Under the pieces are notes generated by a model. It did not search any database. It saw nothing but the letters and a program-made list of their open reading frames with translations, and had not been told where the DNA came from. From Choristoneura fumiferana (lineage: Eukaryota; Arthropoda; Insecta; Lepidoptera; Tortricidae): 64,000 bases of DNA. The position numbers and the translations under genes are program-made. Where the stretch lies: assembly GCF_025370935.1 (NCBI RefSeq), contig NC_133485.1, positions 8,549,716-8,613,715 of the forward strand, read 5' to 3'. Within the stretch, counting starts at the first letter, position 1. Every line of letters starts with the position of its first letter. Shown in pieces: positions 33,917 through 44,420 of this stretch.

Positions 33917-36505
33917 ATGGAAAGACCACTGCGACCAAATAGGTTCAATACCAGAAGGAATGAGGCTCACGAAGGCTCTAGCTACAACCAGATCGGTCCC
34001 ATTAACTACCATAAAGGGAAAGATGGGAACGTGACGGAGACAGGCATAGAGACACTAAAAATAATGTATGAGACACATTTCCCAGGCTCTATTATACATC
34101 AGAGCAGAACCGATAGTAACTCAATCAGTGCTGCTGAACAAGTGGGCACTACCACAAGGCACAATTGGGATACTGCCAAAAAAGTAGTAGATCACGATAA
34201 GTTAAAGTGGGCTTTGTCCACCTTTCGCCCTTATAAAACACCAGGACCAGATGGTGTTTATCCAGTTCTACTACAAGAAGGAGCTAATGTACTTATACCA
34301 CATCTTAGTAGATTGTACAGAGCATGCCTAGCCTTCGGACACGTACCGCGTGTGTGGAGACAAGTTAAGGTAATCTACCTTCCAAAACCTGGTAAGGCAG
34401 ATTATAATGATGCCAAATCATATAGGCCAATAAGCCTGTCATCATTCTTCCTGAAAACATTGGAAAAATTGGTTGACAGATACATAAGGGACGGACCGCT
34501 AAAACGGCATCCACTGCATAAAATGCAATGCGCCTACCAACCGGGGAAGTCGACAGAATCAGCGATACACCTGGTAGTAAGCAAAGCGGAACAGGCAATA
34601 GAGAATAAAGAGCTCTGCCTGGCTGCGTTTCTGGACGTGGAAGGAGCATTTGATCGTACAACGTATCATGCCATCAAAACTGCTGCGGATAGACATGGCA
34701 TTGAACCCACTATCTGCAGATGGATGGAAAGAATGCTCAACAGCAGACTGATAACTTCAACCTTGCTAGGAGAAGAATTATCAGCCACAGCCACAAAAGG
34801 ATGCCCTCAAGGAGGGGTTTTATCGCCCACGCTATGGAGCTTGGTGATAAACTCGCTACTAGAGGATCTCAACACAGGCCCAGTACAAACAGTGGGTTAT
34901 GCAGATGACCTAGTAATACTTGTCAATGGGAAATTCCCAAACACAGTATCGGGAATCATGAACGTAGCTCTAAACAAAGTAGAGAGGTGGTGCAAAGAAT
35001 ATCACCTCTCCATAAATCCGAGCAAAACGGTGGTAATACCATTTACCAGAAAAAGGGACCTAAAAAGCATACAGACTTTAAGAATGTATGACAGGGAACT
35101 AAGACTTTCCAATGAAGTAAAATATCTTGGAATAATCCTTGATAAAGGACTTAACTGGAAAAAACAGGTGGAATACACAGTGACCAAAGCGACGAGAGTT
35201 TTTGGCATGTGTAGATCCGCATATGGAAAAACATGGGGACTGAACCCAAAAGTACTGAGATGGATCTACACCATAATGGTGAGACCCATCATACTGTATG
35301 GGTGCCTCGCCTGGTGGCCTAGGGCACAACTAAGCACATGTAGGAATCTACTGGCAAAAATCCAGAGAATGGCCTGCATGGCTATCACAGGGGCGTTCAA
35401 AACAACGCCGACAGCAGCAATGGAAGTCTTACTGGACTTACCACCACTGCATATTGCTATAGAATCCGAAGCGCGGAAGTCGTTGCACAGAATGAAAATG
35501 TACGGCCTGTGGAACGATTCCGCTCCAAGGACAAAGCACACTAAAATGGAACAAAACGAATACCTTGATAGTATAATGGCGATGGGTTGCGACAAAATGC
35601 AACCAAAGTACATATTCCGAAGGAACTTCAAGGTTCATGTTCCCACAAGGGCTGAATGGGCAGAAGGACTGACACTGCCGGAAGGCAGTGAAAATTCATG
35701 GTACACGGATGGATCTAAAATGAAATCCGGTACAGGAGCCGGCATTCATGCCAAGGACTTTAACAGTAGCGTAAGCATGGGAAATTATGCAACTGTCTTT
35801 CAAGCAGAGACGTATGCAATTATCGCCTGTGCACAGGAGAATATAGATAGGAAGGTAAGGGAAAAAACCATCTATATACTCAGTGACAGTCAAGCAGCCC
35901 TAAAGGCGCTCACATCGCCAAAGGTTGACTCAAGACTGATCTATAATGGAGTACAAGCACTAAACAAGCTTGGCAGACGCAATAGAGTGAGACTGGTTTG
36001 GATCCCAGGACACAAAGGCTTCATCGGAAATGAAAAAGCAGATGAGCTAGCAAGGGAAGGGTCAATGAACAAAAACATAGGGCCCGAGCCGTATGTGGGA
36101 CTCTCACAGGGAACCATGAAGAATGCCATAAACGACCACACCAAACTTAAACACCAACAAGAGTGGAAAACACTGGAAGGTCTAAAGCATTCAAAACGAT
36201 TCATCGAAAATGTCAGCACAAGCTGGACTAAAAAACTCTGGACACTCAGTAGGAAACAACTCCGACATATCGTCGGGGCATTCACAGGTCACTTCAATAC
36301 TAAACACATACTAGTAAAGATGGGACTACAGGACAATGAAGTCTGTAGAATATGTGGCGAGGAAGACGAAACAATGGAACACATTATGTGTGAATGTGAC
36401 GCCCTCGCCAGATCAAGAATGAGACTCTTTGGCGACGGATACCCGCACCAGGAGACTTTAAGGCACTACCGCTACGTCAAATCATCCAATTTATGGACGA
36501 GGTGA
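33917..36505 (+). CDS. LINE reverse transcriptase - RNase H polyprotein, nearly open
   Basis: 862 codons without a stop. The first ~35 codons are out of the true frame (the likely original frame joins near 34,010), so the start at 33,917 is not biological. RT domain about residues 145-410: SYRPISL at 168, motif A AFLDVEGAFD at 237, GCPQGGVLSPTLW at 295, YADD at 328. RNase H about 590-712: YTDGS at 596, AET at 630, LSDSQAAL at 655, WIPGHKG at 695 and KADEL at 707, so D598, E631, D657, H699 and D709 are all present. CCHC motif C810-C813-H822-C827. A frameshift near 36,460 cuts off the tail; the other frame stays open to a stop at 36,520. Acts in target-primed reverse transcription when intact; this copy lacks a full endonuclease and is dead or mobilised only in trans. 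Confidence 0.9.
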   Translation: MERPLRPNRFNTRRNEAHEGSSYNQIGPINYHKGKDGNVTETGIETLKIMYETHFPGSIIHQSRTDSNSISAAEQVGTTTRHNWDTAKKVVDHDKLKWALSTFRPYKTPGPDGVYPVLLQEGANVLIPHLSRLYRACLAFGHVPRVWRQVKVIYLPKPGKADYNDAKSYRPISLSSFFLKTLEKLVDRYIRDGPLKRHPLHKMQCAYQPGKSTESAIHLVVSKAEQAIENKELCLAAFLDVEGAFDRTTYHAIKTAADRHGIEPTICRWMERMLNSRLITSTLLGEELSATATKGCPQGGVLSPTLWSLVINSLLEDLNTGPVQTVGYADDLVILVNGKFPNTVSGIMNVALNKVERWCKEYHLSINPSKTVVIPFTRKRDLKSIQTLRMYDRELRLSNEVKYLGIILDKGLNWKKQVEYTVTKATRVFGMCRSAYGKTWGLNPKVLRWIYTIMVRPIILYGCLAWWPRAQLSTCRNLLAKIQRMACMAITGAFKTTPTAAMEVLLDLPPLHIAIESEARKSLHRMKMYGLWNDSAPRTKHTKMEQNEYLDSIMAMGCDKMQPKYIFRRNFKVHVPTRAEWAEGLTLPEGSENSWYTDGSKMKSGTGAGIHAKDFNSSVSMGNYATVFQAETYAIIACAQENIDRKVREKTIYILSDSQAALKALTSPKVDSRLIYNGVQALNKLGRRNRVRLVWIPGHKGFIGNEKADELAREGSMNKNIGPEPYVGLSQGTMKNAINDHTKLKHQQEWKTLEGLKHSKRFIENVSTSWTKKLWTLSRKQLRHIVGAFTGHFNTKHILVKMGLQDNEVCRICGEEDETMEHIMCECDALARSRMRLFGDGYPHQETLRHYRYVKSSNLWTR

Positions 36506-36589
36506 TAAAGGCAATAGAGTAAGTGCGAAGGAGGGGTAATTACACAAAAGATCCCTACGGGTCGAAGTGTATCCGCAAGGACCCCTAAC

Positions 36590-36613
36590 GATAAGATAAG
36601 ATAAGATAAGATA
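36590..36613 (+). repeat. (GATAA)n tail of the LINE
   Basis: Four GATAA units plus GATA directly before the right-arm sequence resumes. Marks the 3' end of the insertion. Confidence 0.85.
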
Positions 36614-37621
36614 TCTTTCCAGATATTAATATAATATCTAGGAGGAAGGCGTTTCCAATCAATGTTTATTTTTATTTTAGTTGTTTTTTTTCGGCCGCTA
36701 ACTTTAATTCTACCTTTTCATCAAAACGAAACGAGGTTACTGGACATTTGAAGCGTTGATCGAAAGCTCTCAGCGTGCGTAATAACATGCCACAAAAACC
36801 GGAGAGTTCCCGTTTCCGAATCGGATGTGGCTCCTAGACTAGATGAGGTTAGTTAACAGTTGCAGCTTTTATAGAAAGCTTTTAGTGTCCAGTGTTATTT
36901 TATGGAAAGATTTGAAGAGGTTCTCATTTCCATGTTGGTGTTTTTTTTTTCATATGGTGTAGCTGGCAATAATTTTCTTGCTTCACCAGACGTTCAGGTT
37001 GAATACTTCTCCCTGAATATAAGCTAGTTATCGTGTTTTTGTCACTTTTATGAACACACAAATGCAAATAATAACAAACTTCTTAATTTGGTTGGGTTAT
37101 AATCGGCAGCTAACTTTTGGCCGCTAACTTCACACCGGTAGGATTGTTGACGCTAAGCGCTGCTATTTTAGAGATATGCAGTGACGCGATAGTCAGGTTT
37201 TAGAGCTGGGCACACTCCTTGACCATACAAGATATCCATCTTCCTTTAAGTTCGAGTGAGAGAGAAGGAGCTTAGGGGCTAGATCACATCCTACTAATAT
37301 TATATATGCGAAAGTTTGTATATCTTGATGTTTGTTACTCAATCATGCTTTAACGGCTGGGTAGCATTAGCTGAAATTTGGGATACTTATAGATATAGAT
37401 ATCGGTTTAAATTAACTACATATATGCGTCACGACACGACACGACAGATAAATACAAATCCGACTTTAGCGTCATAAGCAGGATCCACGTCAAATTTCGA
37501 TCATTAGAATTTTCGAACTTAATGCCAATTAGTTAAAGTTGACATTAGTTTTGTCGAATGTCCTAAATTTAGGTGCTTTCTGCTGTTTGATACTATGAAC
37601 ATACCATTTCTAAATTTTTAC

Positions 37622-38410
37622 ATAAAATACAATACAATACAATGACTCTTTATTGTACACCAAAATAGTAAGCGATACAGAACAGGTACACAGAATGAAA
37701 TTACAAGGGTAAACAACAGGCGGCCTTATCGCTTAAGAGCGATCTCTTCCAGGCTTAGAGCAACGCGGGCTTCTTCGGAAGGGAGCAGCCTTAGCGGTAG
37801 ATTACCTTTAAAATAGTTCTGGCGTTTGTTGCGGGGGGAAATGTGCATACAAGTGCAGTTCGGCTTACTTAGATGCAAAAACAAAACTGCCAACTGACTG
37901 TAATGACGACGTTAACACATAAATAATCCAACAATACACTAATAATTCGTTTACAGATGACTCCAAACTAACACATTGACAGTAACATCATTAAGTCATC
38001 GCTTTATCGCTTATGCGATTTATCGCTTATGCGATTTATCGCTTGACTGATCCGAAATTTGTACCGCTAGGACTCGATGTTGGTAAACGAATCCGACAAT
38101 AATGTACGTCTTTGTTGTTTAAATGTAATTAAATAGCAATAATACGATAACAATTTACTTCCATGTGAAATGTAACACCATAATTTTGCAAGCTTGATGT
38201 CCCAGATCTCTTTTTACAGCAGGAAACTGAACAATTCGTTATTTTTAGCACCGCCGCGTTCACTCGCGCTTCTCGATTCAGTCTAGTAGTTTGAAATCCG
38301 AGCGCGCCTTGTTTTATAAAATTCGTATGCCCAATTGGGCTTGTACTTTGACAGAGGGGAACGCGTCGAATGGCTACTCCCTTCCGCCCGGGTTGCTCTA
38401 AGCTTCCAGG
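37622..38410 (-). repeat. RTE-like LINE tail pieces in right arm
   Basis: CAATACAATACAATGACTC at 37,630, GCGATCTCTTCCAGGCTTAG at 37,739 and CGCCCGGGTTGCTCTAAGC at 38,384 mirror 22,612-23,393. Confidence 0.65.
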
Positions 38411-38742
38411 CAACCTTTTTTATATATAACTATCAGCCTTTTTGATTCTTAAATTAATGTACCTATTATTTACATACTTCATTATTTGAATAGGTACTAC
38501 ATTCAGAGTATGCAAAAAAAGAAAGTTATGCAATTTGTTCATTACGTAGCGGAGATAAAAGTCAGTCAATTCAATACTCATTAAGTTATATAATAGGCGA
38601 AGTGCATAGTTTAAGGCCAGCGAAAAAAATGAAAGAGTTAAAAACATTGCAGGATCGCTATACTCGACAACAATGTCGCATATAAATTTTATTATTATCA
38701 AGTCTCAAACTTGGTCACGGTAATATCTAAGTTGGCACAAGT

Positions 38743-38875
38743 CAGGGCTATTACGAAACTCGAAACTTGAAGTTCGTGTCGTGCGGTCCCTCTGACACTT
38801 ACAGTATTTAATACGAGAGCGAAAGGGACAGTACGATACGAACTTCGAGTTTCGAGTTTCGCAGTAGCCCTGCTG
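38743..38875. mobile_element. Fold-back MITE, CTACTACGAAACTCGAA family, copy 4
   Basis: Mirror of copy 3: CAGGGCTATTACGAAACTCG and complement ending GCAGTAGCCCTGCTG. Confidence 0.85.
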
Positions 38876-39361
38876 TACCTACAGCCAATTCAATCTGGTT
38901 CCAGAAAAAAAAACAAAACATCTAGCAAATCAAAATAACAAAACAACTGATATCTACCCATTAGGTATCAGTTATTTGTTAGAACCTCGGACTTTTTTTA
39001 ATGTGTGTGAAACAGCTCGTGGTGTTTTCAGAGGAAAAATACACCTGCAGTTTTGATATAAACAAAATATCGTAATACATTTTGAGAAAATGTTTATATT
39101 AGTCTCGGCTGGAATAGCAATTGCTGGCTTTGTATAGTTAAACGGACTCGCAAGTTCGTTCTTTTAATACTCATACTCAGCCAGCAATTGCCTACTTCCA
39201 TGTGACGACAATACTTGTATTATCTAATATGAATGCTTCCCATAGATGAAATCGTACCGAACGAACGTGTTTGCGTGCTTATGCCCCCGTCGCCCCGCCG
39301 CTTGACCGCGCGGCCCGTTTCGACCGCAACCATTTGTGTTTATGTTTTATTATTTTAAATA

Positions 39362-39640
39362 TCGTGGGCGAAAATGACACAAATTTACAATGTCGATTTA
39401 TCATGCATTTATGATATAAAATATGTGAACTCTAATGACTATAATATTTTTTTTGAAGCGTTTGTAGGTTAAGAAAACAAAATAATTTAAAATCTTAAAA
39501 TTTCGTGGTCTTCAATTTGTTATAGGCATGTTTTTAACGAAATAGGAAATTTGAATAAACTGTAATTTTTTTCATAAACCAATATTATGTTGTAGAATTT
39601 TGACACTGGTTAAAATTTCATGTTTTTTTTACATTTCAGG
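39362..39640 (-). repeat. Subterminal repeats, outer end of E2 (decayed)
   Basis: CGTGGGCGAAAATGACACAA at 39,364 is clear; CGTGGTCTTCAATTTGTTAT at 39,504 and TGTAGAATTTTGACACTGG at 39,592 are weak counterparts of 21,513 and 21,391. Confidence 0.55.
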
Positions 39641-39869
39641 CTATCCAACAGCATTATCGACAAATTATTTTGAGATTTATTAAACAAAAAAATATTTAAA
39701 GATCTTCAAATTTAAAATGCGAAAAATTACAAAATTGCTAAATATGCTTCATAGGTATACTGTACCCACAGGCAAAAAATAAGTATAGCGTCCCCAAACT
39801 TAAACTTGAAATAACATAATTATTACTTTTTTTTATGTTATTGGCAACAGTGTTCTGCTGCAATTCCAA

Positions 39870-40190
39870 TACTATCCTAGCAATGTCAGTAAAATGTAAC
39901 CTACAAAAGCGAGTCGGATCTCGCACGAAGGGTTCCGACATACAACATTATGTTATAAACACCAGACTTTTTAACTTTAAAAAAACTACGACTGTTGTAT
40001 GGGACCTCTTAAATATTTATTTTATTCTGTTTTAGTATTTGTTGTTATAGCGGCCACATTCTACCATAATCTGTGAAAATTTCAACTGTCTAGCATCACG
40101 GTTCATGAAATACAGCCTGGTGACAGACCACGACGGACGGACAGAGAAGTAATATGGTATCGTGTTTACCCGTTGAGTACGGAACCGGTA
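39870..40190 (+). repeat. Interspersed repeat (GAGTCGGATCTCGCACGAAGG type)
   Basis: AAGCGAGTCGGATCTCGCAC, GAAGGGTTCCGACATACAAC, CACGGTTCATGAAATACAGC, CTGGTGACAGACCACGACGG and CGTTGAGTACGGAACC follow the order of an abundant insect repeat. Related short version at 57,155-57,320. Non-coding here. Confidence 0.6.
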
Positions 40191-40194
40191 ATTA

Positions 40195-40262
40195 TGAAGG
40201 ACCTGGGTTCGATTCCCAGTGATGGTCTTGTTTTTCTGTTTTTTCTGTGCATCTATATTTCT
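40195..40262 (+). repeat. tRNA-like head fragment with GGACCTGGGTTCGATTCCC
   Basis: GGACCTGGGTTCGATTCCCA gives a good B box, followed by GTGATGGTCTTG and TTTTTCTGTGCATCTATATT, the same unit that is inverted on itself at 3,727-3,863. Confidence 0.7.
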
Positions 40263-40545
40263 AATTTTGACAAAATCAGCGTCTTCGTGGATGGCATACT
40301 AGGTATAACCATTTCAAATTTCCGCGTGAGGTCACGGATTCCGTGACCTTTCGTGCGACACTTTTTAGCACGGCATATTGACGTCACCGCGCCCCCACTC
40401 CCGAAATTTGACGCGCTTTATCTTTATAATAAATATGATATGTTTTGGAAATCCCTCGGGATTTTTGTGGGATCTAGAAATTTCAATTCAATTGCTAGGC
40501 CTAATCGTTTACGCATGCGAAGCCGTGGATAAAACTAATAAAATA
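40263..40545 (-). repeat. CCCGCGGCTTCG-type remnant with a perfect palindrome
   Basis: GGTCACGGATTCCGTGACC (40,330-40,348) is a perfect 19-bp palindrome. AAATCCCTCGGGATTTTTGT and CGCATGCGAAGCCGTGGATA are reversed blocks of the repeat family. Confidence 0.5.
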
Positions 40546-43500
40546 CATGATTCATAACATACGTACACCTAAGTCTGCAATAGTACAAACAATCAAAAGT
40601 AGGTACAGTGGGAAAAAAGACTATTATTTTTACTATCCGATTTTAAATAAGTGTGCACTATTTAAACAACGGCAATGAAAGTAAAATTAGGTGCTTGATC
40701 TATATAGATAAAAATCGAATCAATACCTATTTCGTTATCAGCAGAACAATTATTCCAAGTGAGTGAATATCACTGGGTGAAAGTTTATTCGTTATTTATA
40801 AACTAATCTGCAGCATCAGCGGTTTTGTAATCTTAAATAACTTGGAAACAAGAAGTATTGTGAAGTTCACAAAGAATTTCAAGCTCACTTCACTTTCTAC
40901 TAATTTTCGCTGAGTAAGATAACGTGGTGACACCCTGTAAAATATTAAAGAATTTAAGTCATTGTTTATTTATCAGTGAAAATAAATGTTTCAATAATAA
41001 AAATCGAAAGTACAATCGAGATATTATGTTGAAACTACAACTTGTTGTTATTATAAATAGATTAAAACAGACATAATTAAATAGAACAACCAATTAAAAA
41101 AAAAACTTATCATATACCTACTTATGTCGAATATACTTTTCGTACAAACTTGCAAGATATGTGGACGATTAATTACTTACAAACGAATATTGCAAGCTAT
41201 AATGTAAGTTTTAAATAGTTATTTGTGCAAAGTCGTTTTTTGGTGCGAGTGTTGATTTAAACACACGAGATGCAAAAAAACTTTGGTCTCGTGTGACACA
41301 TACAATTTTTCACCTCAGCAGCGAGAACATAATTTAAATGTAACATAAGAATAAAACCACATAGGTATATCTACCTGTTTACAAAACAATCACATTTTTT
41401 AAAATATAATCCGAAAGAAACAAATATAATAATCACATTTAAAACCCTTACTCAAAAATGATACGTACAGTTGCGATTACATCTTTAAAAAGTCACCAGA
41501 AAGTTAAGAACAAAACAATCTCATAGGTACTCATAACATGCATTGTAATTTGAACCTAGAACTTCTTGTAAAATATGTCATACTTATTTTTTAATACCGC
41601 AAAAAGCCTTATCTTTGAGTCATTAAAAAGGTTGAACAATAAATGTACTTATAATTTATTATAAATGTTATTAAACCTTTAAATATGATTTTATTAAGAT
41701 TTAGATTTCTATTACATAAACATAAATAGAATTGTTACAAATTCATTAAATTTGACAAATATTTATTCCAACTGTAGAGGCAGTATACGGAATTATTTTA
41801 TAAAAAAAAAACAAGAGTAGCGGCTTTCGTGCAACGAGGTTGCATACTTTATTAAAAGATCGGGAAAATTTACATTTTGGAAATATTTCGTTGTCATGTA
41901 ATTTTTTAGGTATCGATATATTTTTAATACCATACATTTAATTTAAGATTGTAATCAACACATATGATCCTATCTCTCGCTTTTTTCGTGTTGAAGTGAA
42001 AGTAACAAAGTGAAGTTCAAATACTTATTTGGAATTCAGTGAGTAGACCCAATCCTGTACTCAGCATTTAAAAAAAAAATTAAAAAGTTACTTTGTCTCA
42101 CGGAGTGAGCAAAATGCGATTTTGCTCACTGGTGTCTCATAGCAAAACCTGCCTGTTTGAGGTGCTGAGGTGAAAAAATAATTATAAACTTAAGTACCTA
42201 CCTTTACAAACACAGTTTAAATAAAGCTCCTGACATATTATGCAGTACCTTACTATTCTACTGGACATTGCATTGCTATGAAATTAGCAGGCACGTCATA
42301 TCCTACATAGGTAAGTACCTACATACTTTTTCTTGGAAAAACAGAGAATAACACACTGTATACGTAATAGGTACCGATAATACCAGACTACCAGACAGGT
42401 CTAATCTTATATTTATAACCAAAAACCTCTTTTATCTCATTTCAAAGTCGCATTTATTACTCATCCATTCTTCTTAAACAACCTTTGTTTTATATATAAT
42501 TCAAAATCGGCTATTCCTAATGTAACAGATTATAATGTTACTTACTTACAGTCTCTTCGTATCTTCTTGTTAATACAACTTATTACAAATTCAGTTAAAA
42601 GATATTAGGTAGCGACCTACATTAAAGCTTTAATGGTGTAACACGACCAGAAACTTTGAACGTAGATCTGCGTAAAAGTATCTGGCTGTGCAGGTAGGTA
42701 CAATTACTTCTCATGAATTTCAAATATACAGCATTTCATTCAATCTCATTCCGACTCTTTAAACGTAAGTAATCCTAATCAAAATTATAAGAATACAAAC
42801 AATATGTTAAAGTTTATTCCACATAAATTATTGTCGATTAATTCTTCAACTTTTAAACACATGCAAGTGGTACCACGTATGATGTGATCGAATATTCAAG
42901 CATTTCAAGAACCGCAATGTTTGTTTTCACAGATTATTATACTCGTCGTGTGAAATTCGGCCAGTATCTCCATTCTGCCATATTTATTCGTAATCGCTAA
43001 TTCTTAATGCATTAGATTTTTTATTGGGCCTTTGACGCCCTTGTTACTTCGGGTGAGAGACCTTGCCATTCTGTGCTCTCTATATTTTTCTGGTATTCCG
43101 AACTTCGATGAAAGGTCATGTTTATCTATTCGAAGTCTTTTGATCTATTCGAAGAGAATAAGTTATGATGATTAAACTTTCTACGAGTATTTGTCGTTCA
43201 CAGGATTCTAGCACGTGATTGCAGAAGGCAGAAAGCAATGATACAATCGATCAATAATGAATGACTTATTGAACAATTAAGTAGATACTTAATAGGGACA
43301 GAAATAGGTCAACAGAAAAAAAAAAACAAAATAATGGGAGGCAGCTTTGCTGTGTCAAACAATCTCTTCCACACAAATTTTACAACATAAGTTAAAAAAA
43401 AATCTATTTAAATTGAAAGTAGAAGTGAAAGTGACTACATTGGCTATTGGCTAAAATAATAACATGAATGAAATATTAAAGCTTAGTGGCGCTACTTGTA

Positions 43501-43993
43501 TACTATTCCGTATTATTCATAGCTTAATAATCTTTGCGATATGAAGATAGGTAAAGAAAGAGAGAATTTAGTTTCATTGAAAATTTTTGCCTATCTTTTT
43601 ATCGCCAGTCATTTATTAAACATTCGTTCGCAACCAACGATTGACGATATATCATTCATCATTTATTTTATCTTTAAACAACTAGAGATTTGCAAAATAA
43701 TTCATGTTTCGAATAATCACTTACCAATTTTCATTTATATTATATTATTGGGTCATTGCCAGAAAATAATATTAGGTACTTTTACCTTTCCTTTTTTTTC
43801 AGAAAATTGATTTTTTATACTTATCTTACTCAGAATCGTTTCTATTCAAACCTCATACAAGAAAAAAATGTCCAAATTTTCATCTCAATTCGTTACATTT
43901 TCGCATGCATGATTTTTGATTCCTATGNGTCTTGGGTAAAATGGCTCGTTTTATGCTTTTGTTGTAAAATCTAATATTATTTTGCAAATTATT
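40546..43993. other. AT-rich intronic tract, no gene
   Basis: Over 3.4 kb with no recognised gene. 41,240-41,330 (ACACACGAGATGC, CTCGTGTGACACA) and 42,095-42,180 (CTCACGGAGTGAGC, TTTGCTCACTGGTGTC) hold two short inverted motifs of one dispersed family. The + frame at 43,541-43,810 is AT-driven. One ambiguous base at 43,928. Confidence 0.5.
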
Positions 43994-44093
43994 NNNNNNN
44001 NNNNNNNNNNNNNNNNNNNNNNNNNNNNNNNNNNNNNNNNNNNNNNNNNNNNNNNNNNNNNNNNNNNNNNNNNNNNNNNNNNNNNNNNNNNNN
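43994..44093. other. Assembly gap (100 N)
   Basis: Exactly 100 N, the usual placeholder for a gap of unknown size. Confidence 0.98.
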
Positions 44094-44119
44094 TACTCCA
44101 CTTAAAAGAAAAACTACTT

Positions 44120-44420
44120 GTATAGATAGATATATAGATAGATAGATATAACCTTTATTCTTCAAAACAAAGACATGGCTTAGTAACTAAAAAGTAATAA
44201 AACTAACGATTCAGCACTTAAAATTATGCCCGAAACAAGGTAATTACGACAGCAAATAAAAACATAAATTAAGTAACAATTAAACAGATCAGACACATAA
44301 ATGAGAAGCCATGTGATGCACTGAAGAACAGGCGCTGGCTCAGCATTGTGCTGCGGTAAGCCGCAGCGCTGTTATTCTGCCAGTACCCATACCGAGTAAG
44401 GACGCCGACCAACGTGATAA
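44120..44420 (-). repeat. LINE 3' end, inverted, with (TAGA)n
   Basis: (TAGA)n at 44,120-44,150 then TATAACCTTTATTCTTCAAA (a reversed AATAAAGGTTATA signal) and, further in, GCTGCGGTAAGCCGCAGCGC. Layout resembles 46,010-46,190 (TTTATTCGGCAAACTTGTAG ... AGCTCAGCAATGCTGAGG): both look like 3' ends of one non-LTR type. The sequence GCTGCGGTAAGCCGCAGC at 44,351 is a hairpin. Confidence 0.55.

Larger units (their letters stand above)
33438..36610 (+). mobile_element. 5'-truncated RNase H-bearing LINE (LOA/I-like)
   Basis: A 3.17-kb insertion defined exactly by comparison with the left arm: the uninterrupted site is around 24,372-24,385. It begins inside the endonuclease domain, so it is 5' truncated. 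It encodes RT, RNase H and a CCHC motif and ends in a short (GATAA)n tail instead of poly(A). RNase H downstream of RT plus a tandem-repeat tail fits clades such as LOA or I; I favour LOA-like from the YADDLVILVNGKFP region, without certainty. AT-rich flanks make the target duplication ambiguous (ATATA-like). Confidence 0.85.
31895..37135. repeat. E2 core array of ~165-bp repeats, split by a LINE
   Basis: AGCTTTCGATC, GGAAATGCGAACCTCT and CTAGTACGGGAGTTACGCCC units recur as in E1, first in one direction (32,100-32,870) then reversed (32,870-33,437 and 36,611-37,135). The LINE at 33,438-36,610 interrupts one unit. Confidence 0.75.
28941..39830 (-). repeat. Right arm of the giant palindrome
   Basis: Reverse complement of 21,130-28,855. 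After removing the LINE at 33,438-36,610 its length is about 7.72 kb, equal to the left arm within tens of bases. The far end fades near 39,780-39,830, where the TIR of E2 is more diverged than the other three. Confidence 0.85.
30860..39830 (-). mobile_element. Long TIR element, right copy (E2) carrying a LINE
   Basis: Same architecture as E1 in the opposite orientation: end TATAGACCCGTAGGACTACG at 30,860, four TTGTGTCAT units at 30,951, 31,092, 31,231 and 31,370, core array at 31,895-37,135 split by the LINE, LINE tail and MITE pieces, then outer subterminal units at 39,362 onward. The outer end near 39,830 is degraded (AAACTTAAACTTGAAATAAC where E1 has AAACTTAATACCTCAAAATA). No transposase frame. 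Confidence 0.55.

Noticed and set aside
34365..36285. Several minus-strand open frames of 65-121 codons
   Set aside because: They are antisense shadows of the LINE reverse transcriptase-RNase H frame.
21130..39830. Maverick/Polinton or integrated viral genome
   Set aside because: No polymerase, integrase, protease or capsid-like frame in the arms; the only long frame belongs to a LINE inserted in one arm.
21130..39830. Pure assembly artefact (fold-over of one read)
   Set aside because: The arms differ by many substitutions, indels and a private 3.17-kb LINE, which a fold-over would not create. Misjoining of two real copies is not excluded.
43541..43810. 89-codon + frame with hydrophobic stretches
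   Set aside because: AT-rich composition alone gives Ile/Phe/Leu-rich peptides; no conserved motif or splice signals.
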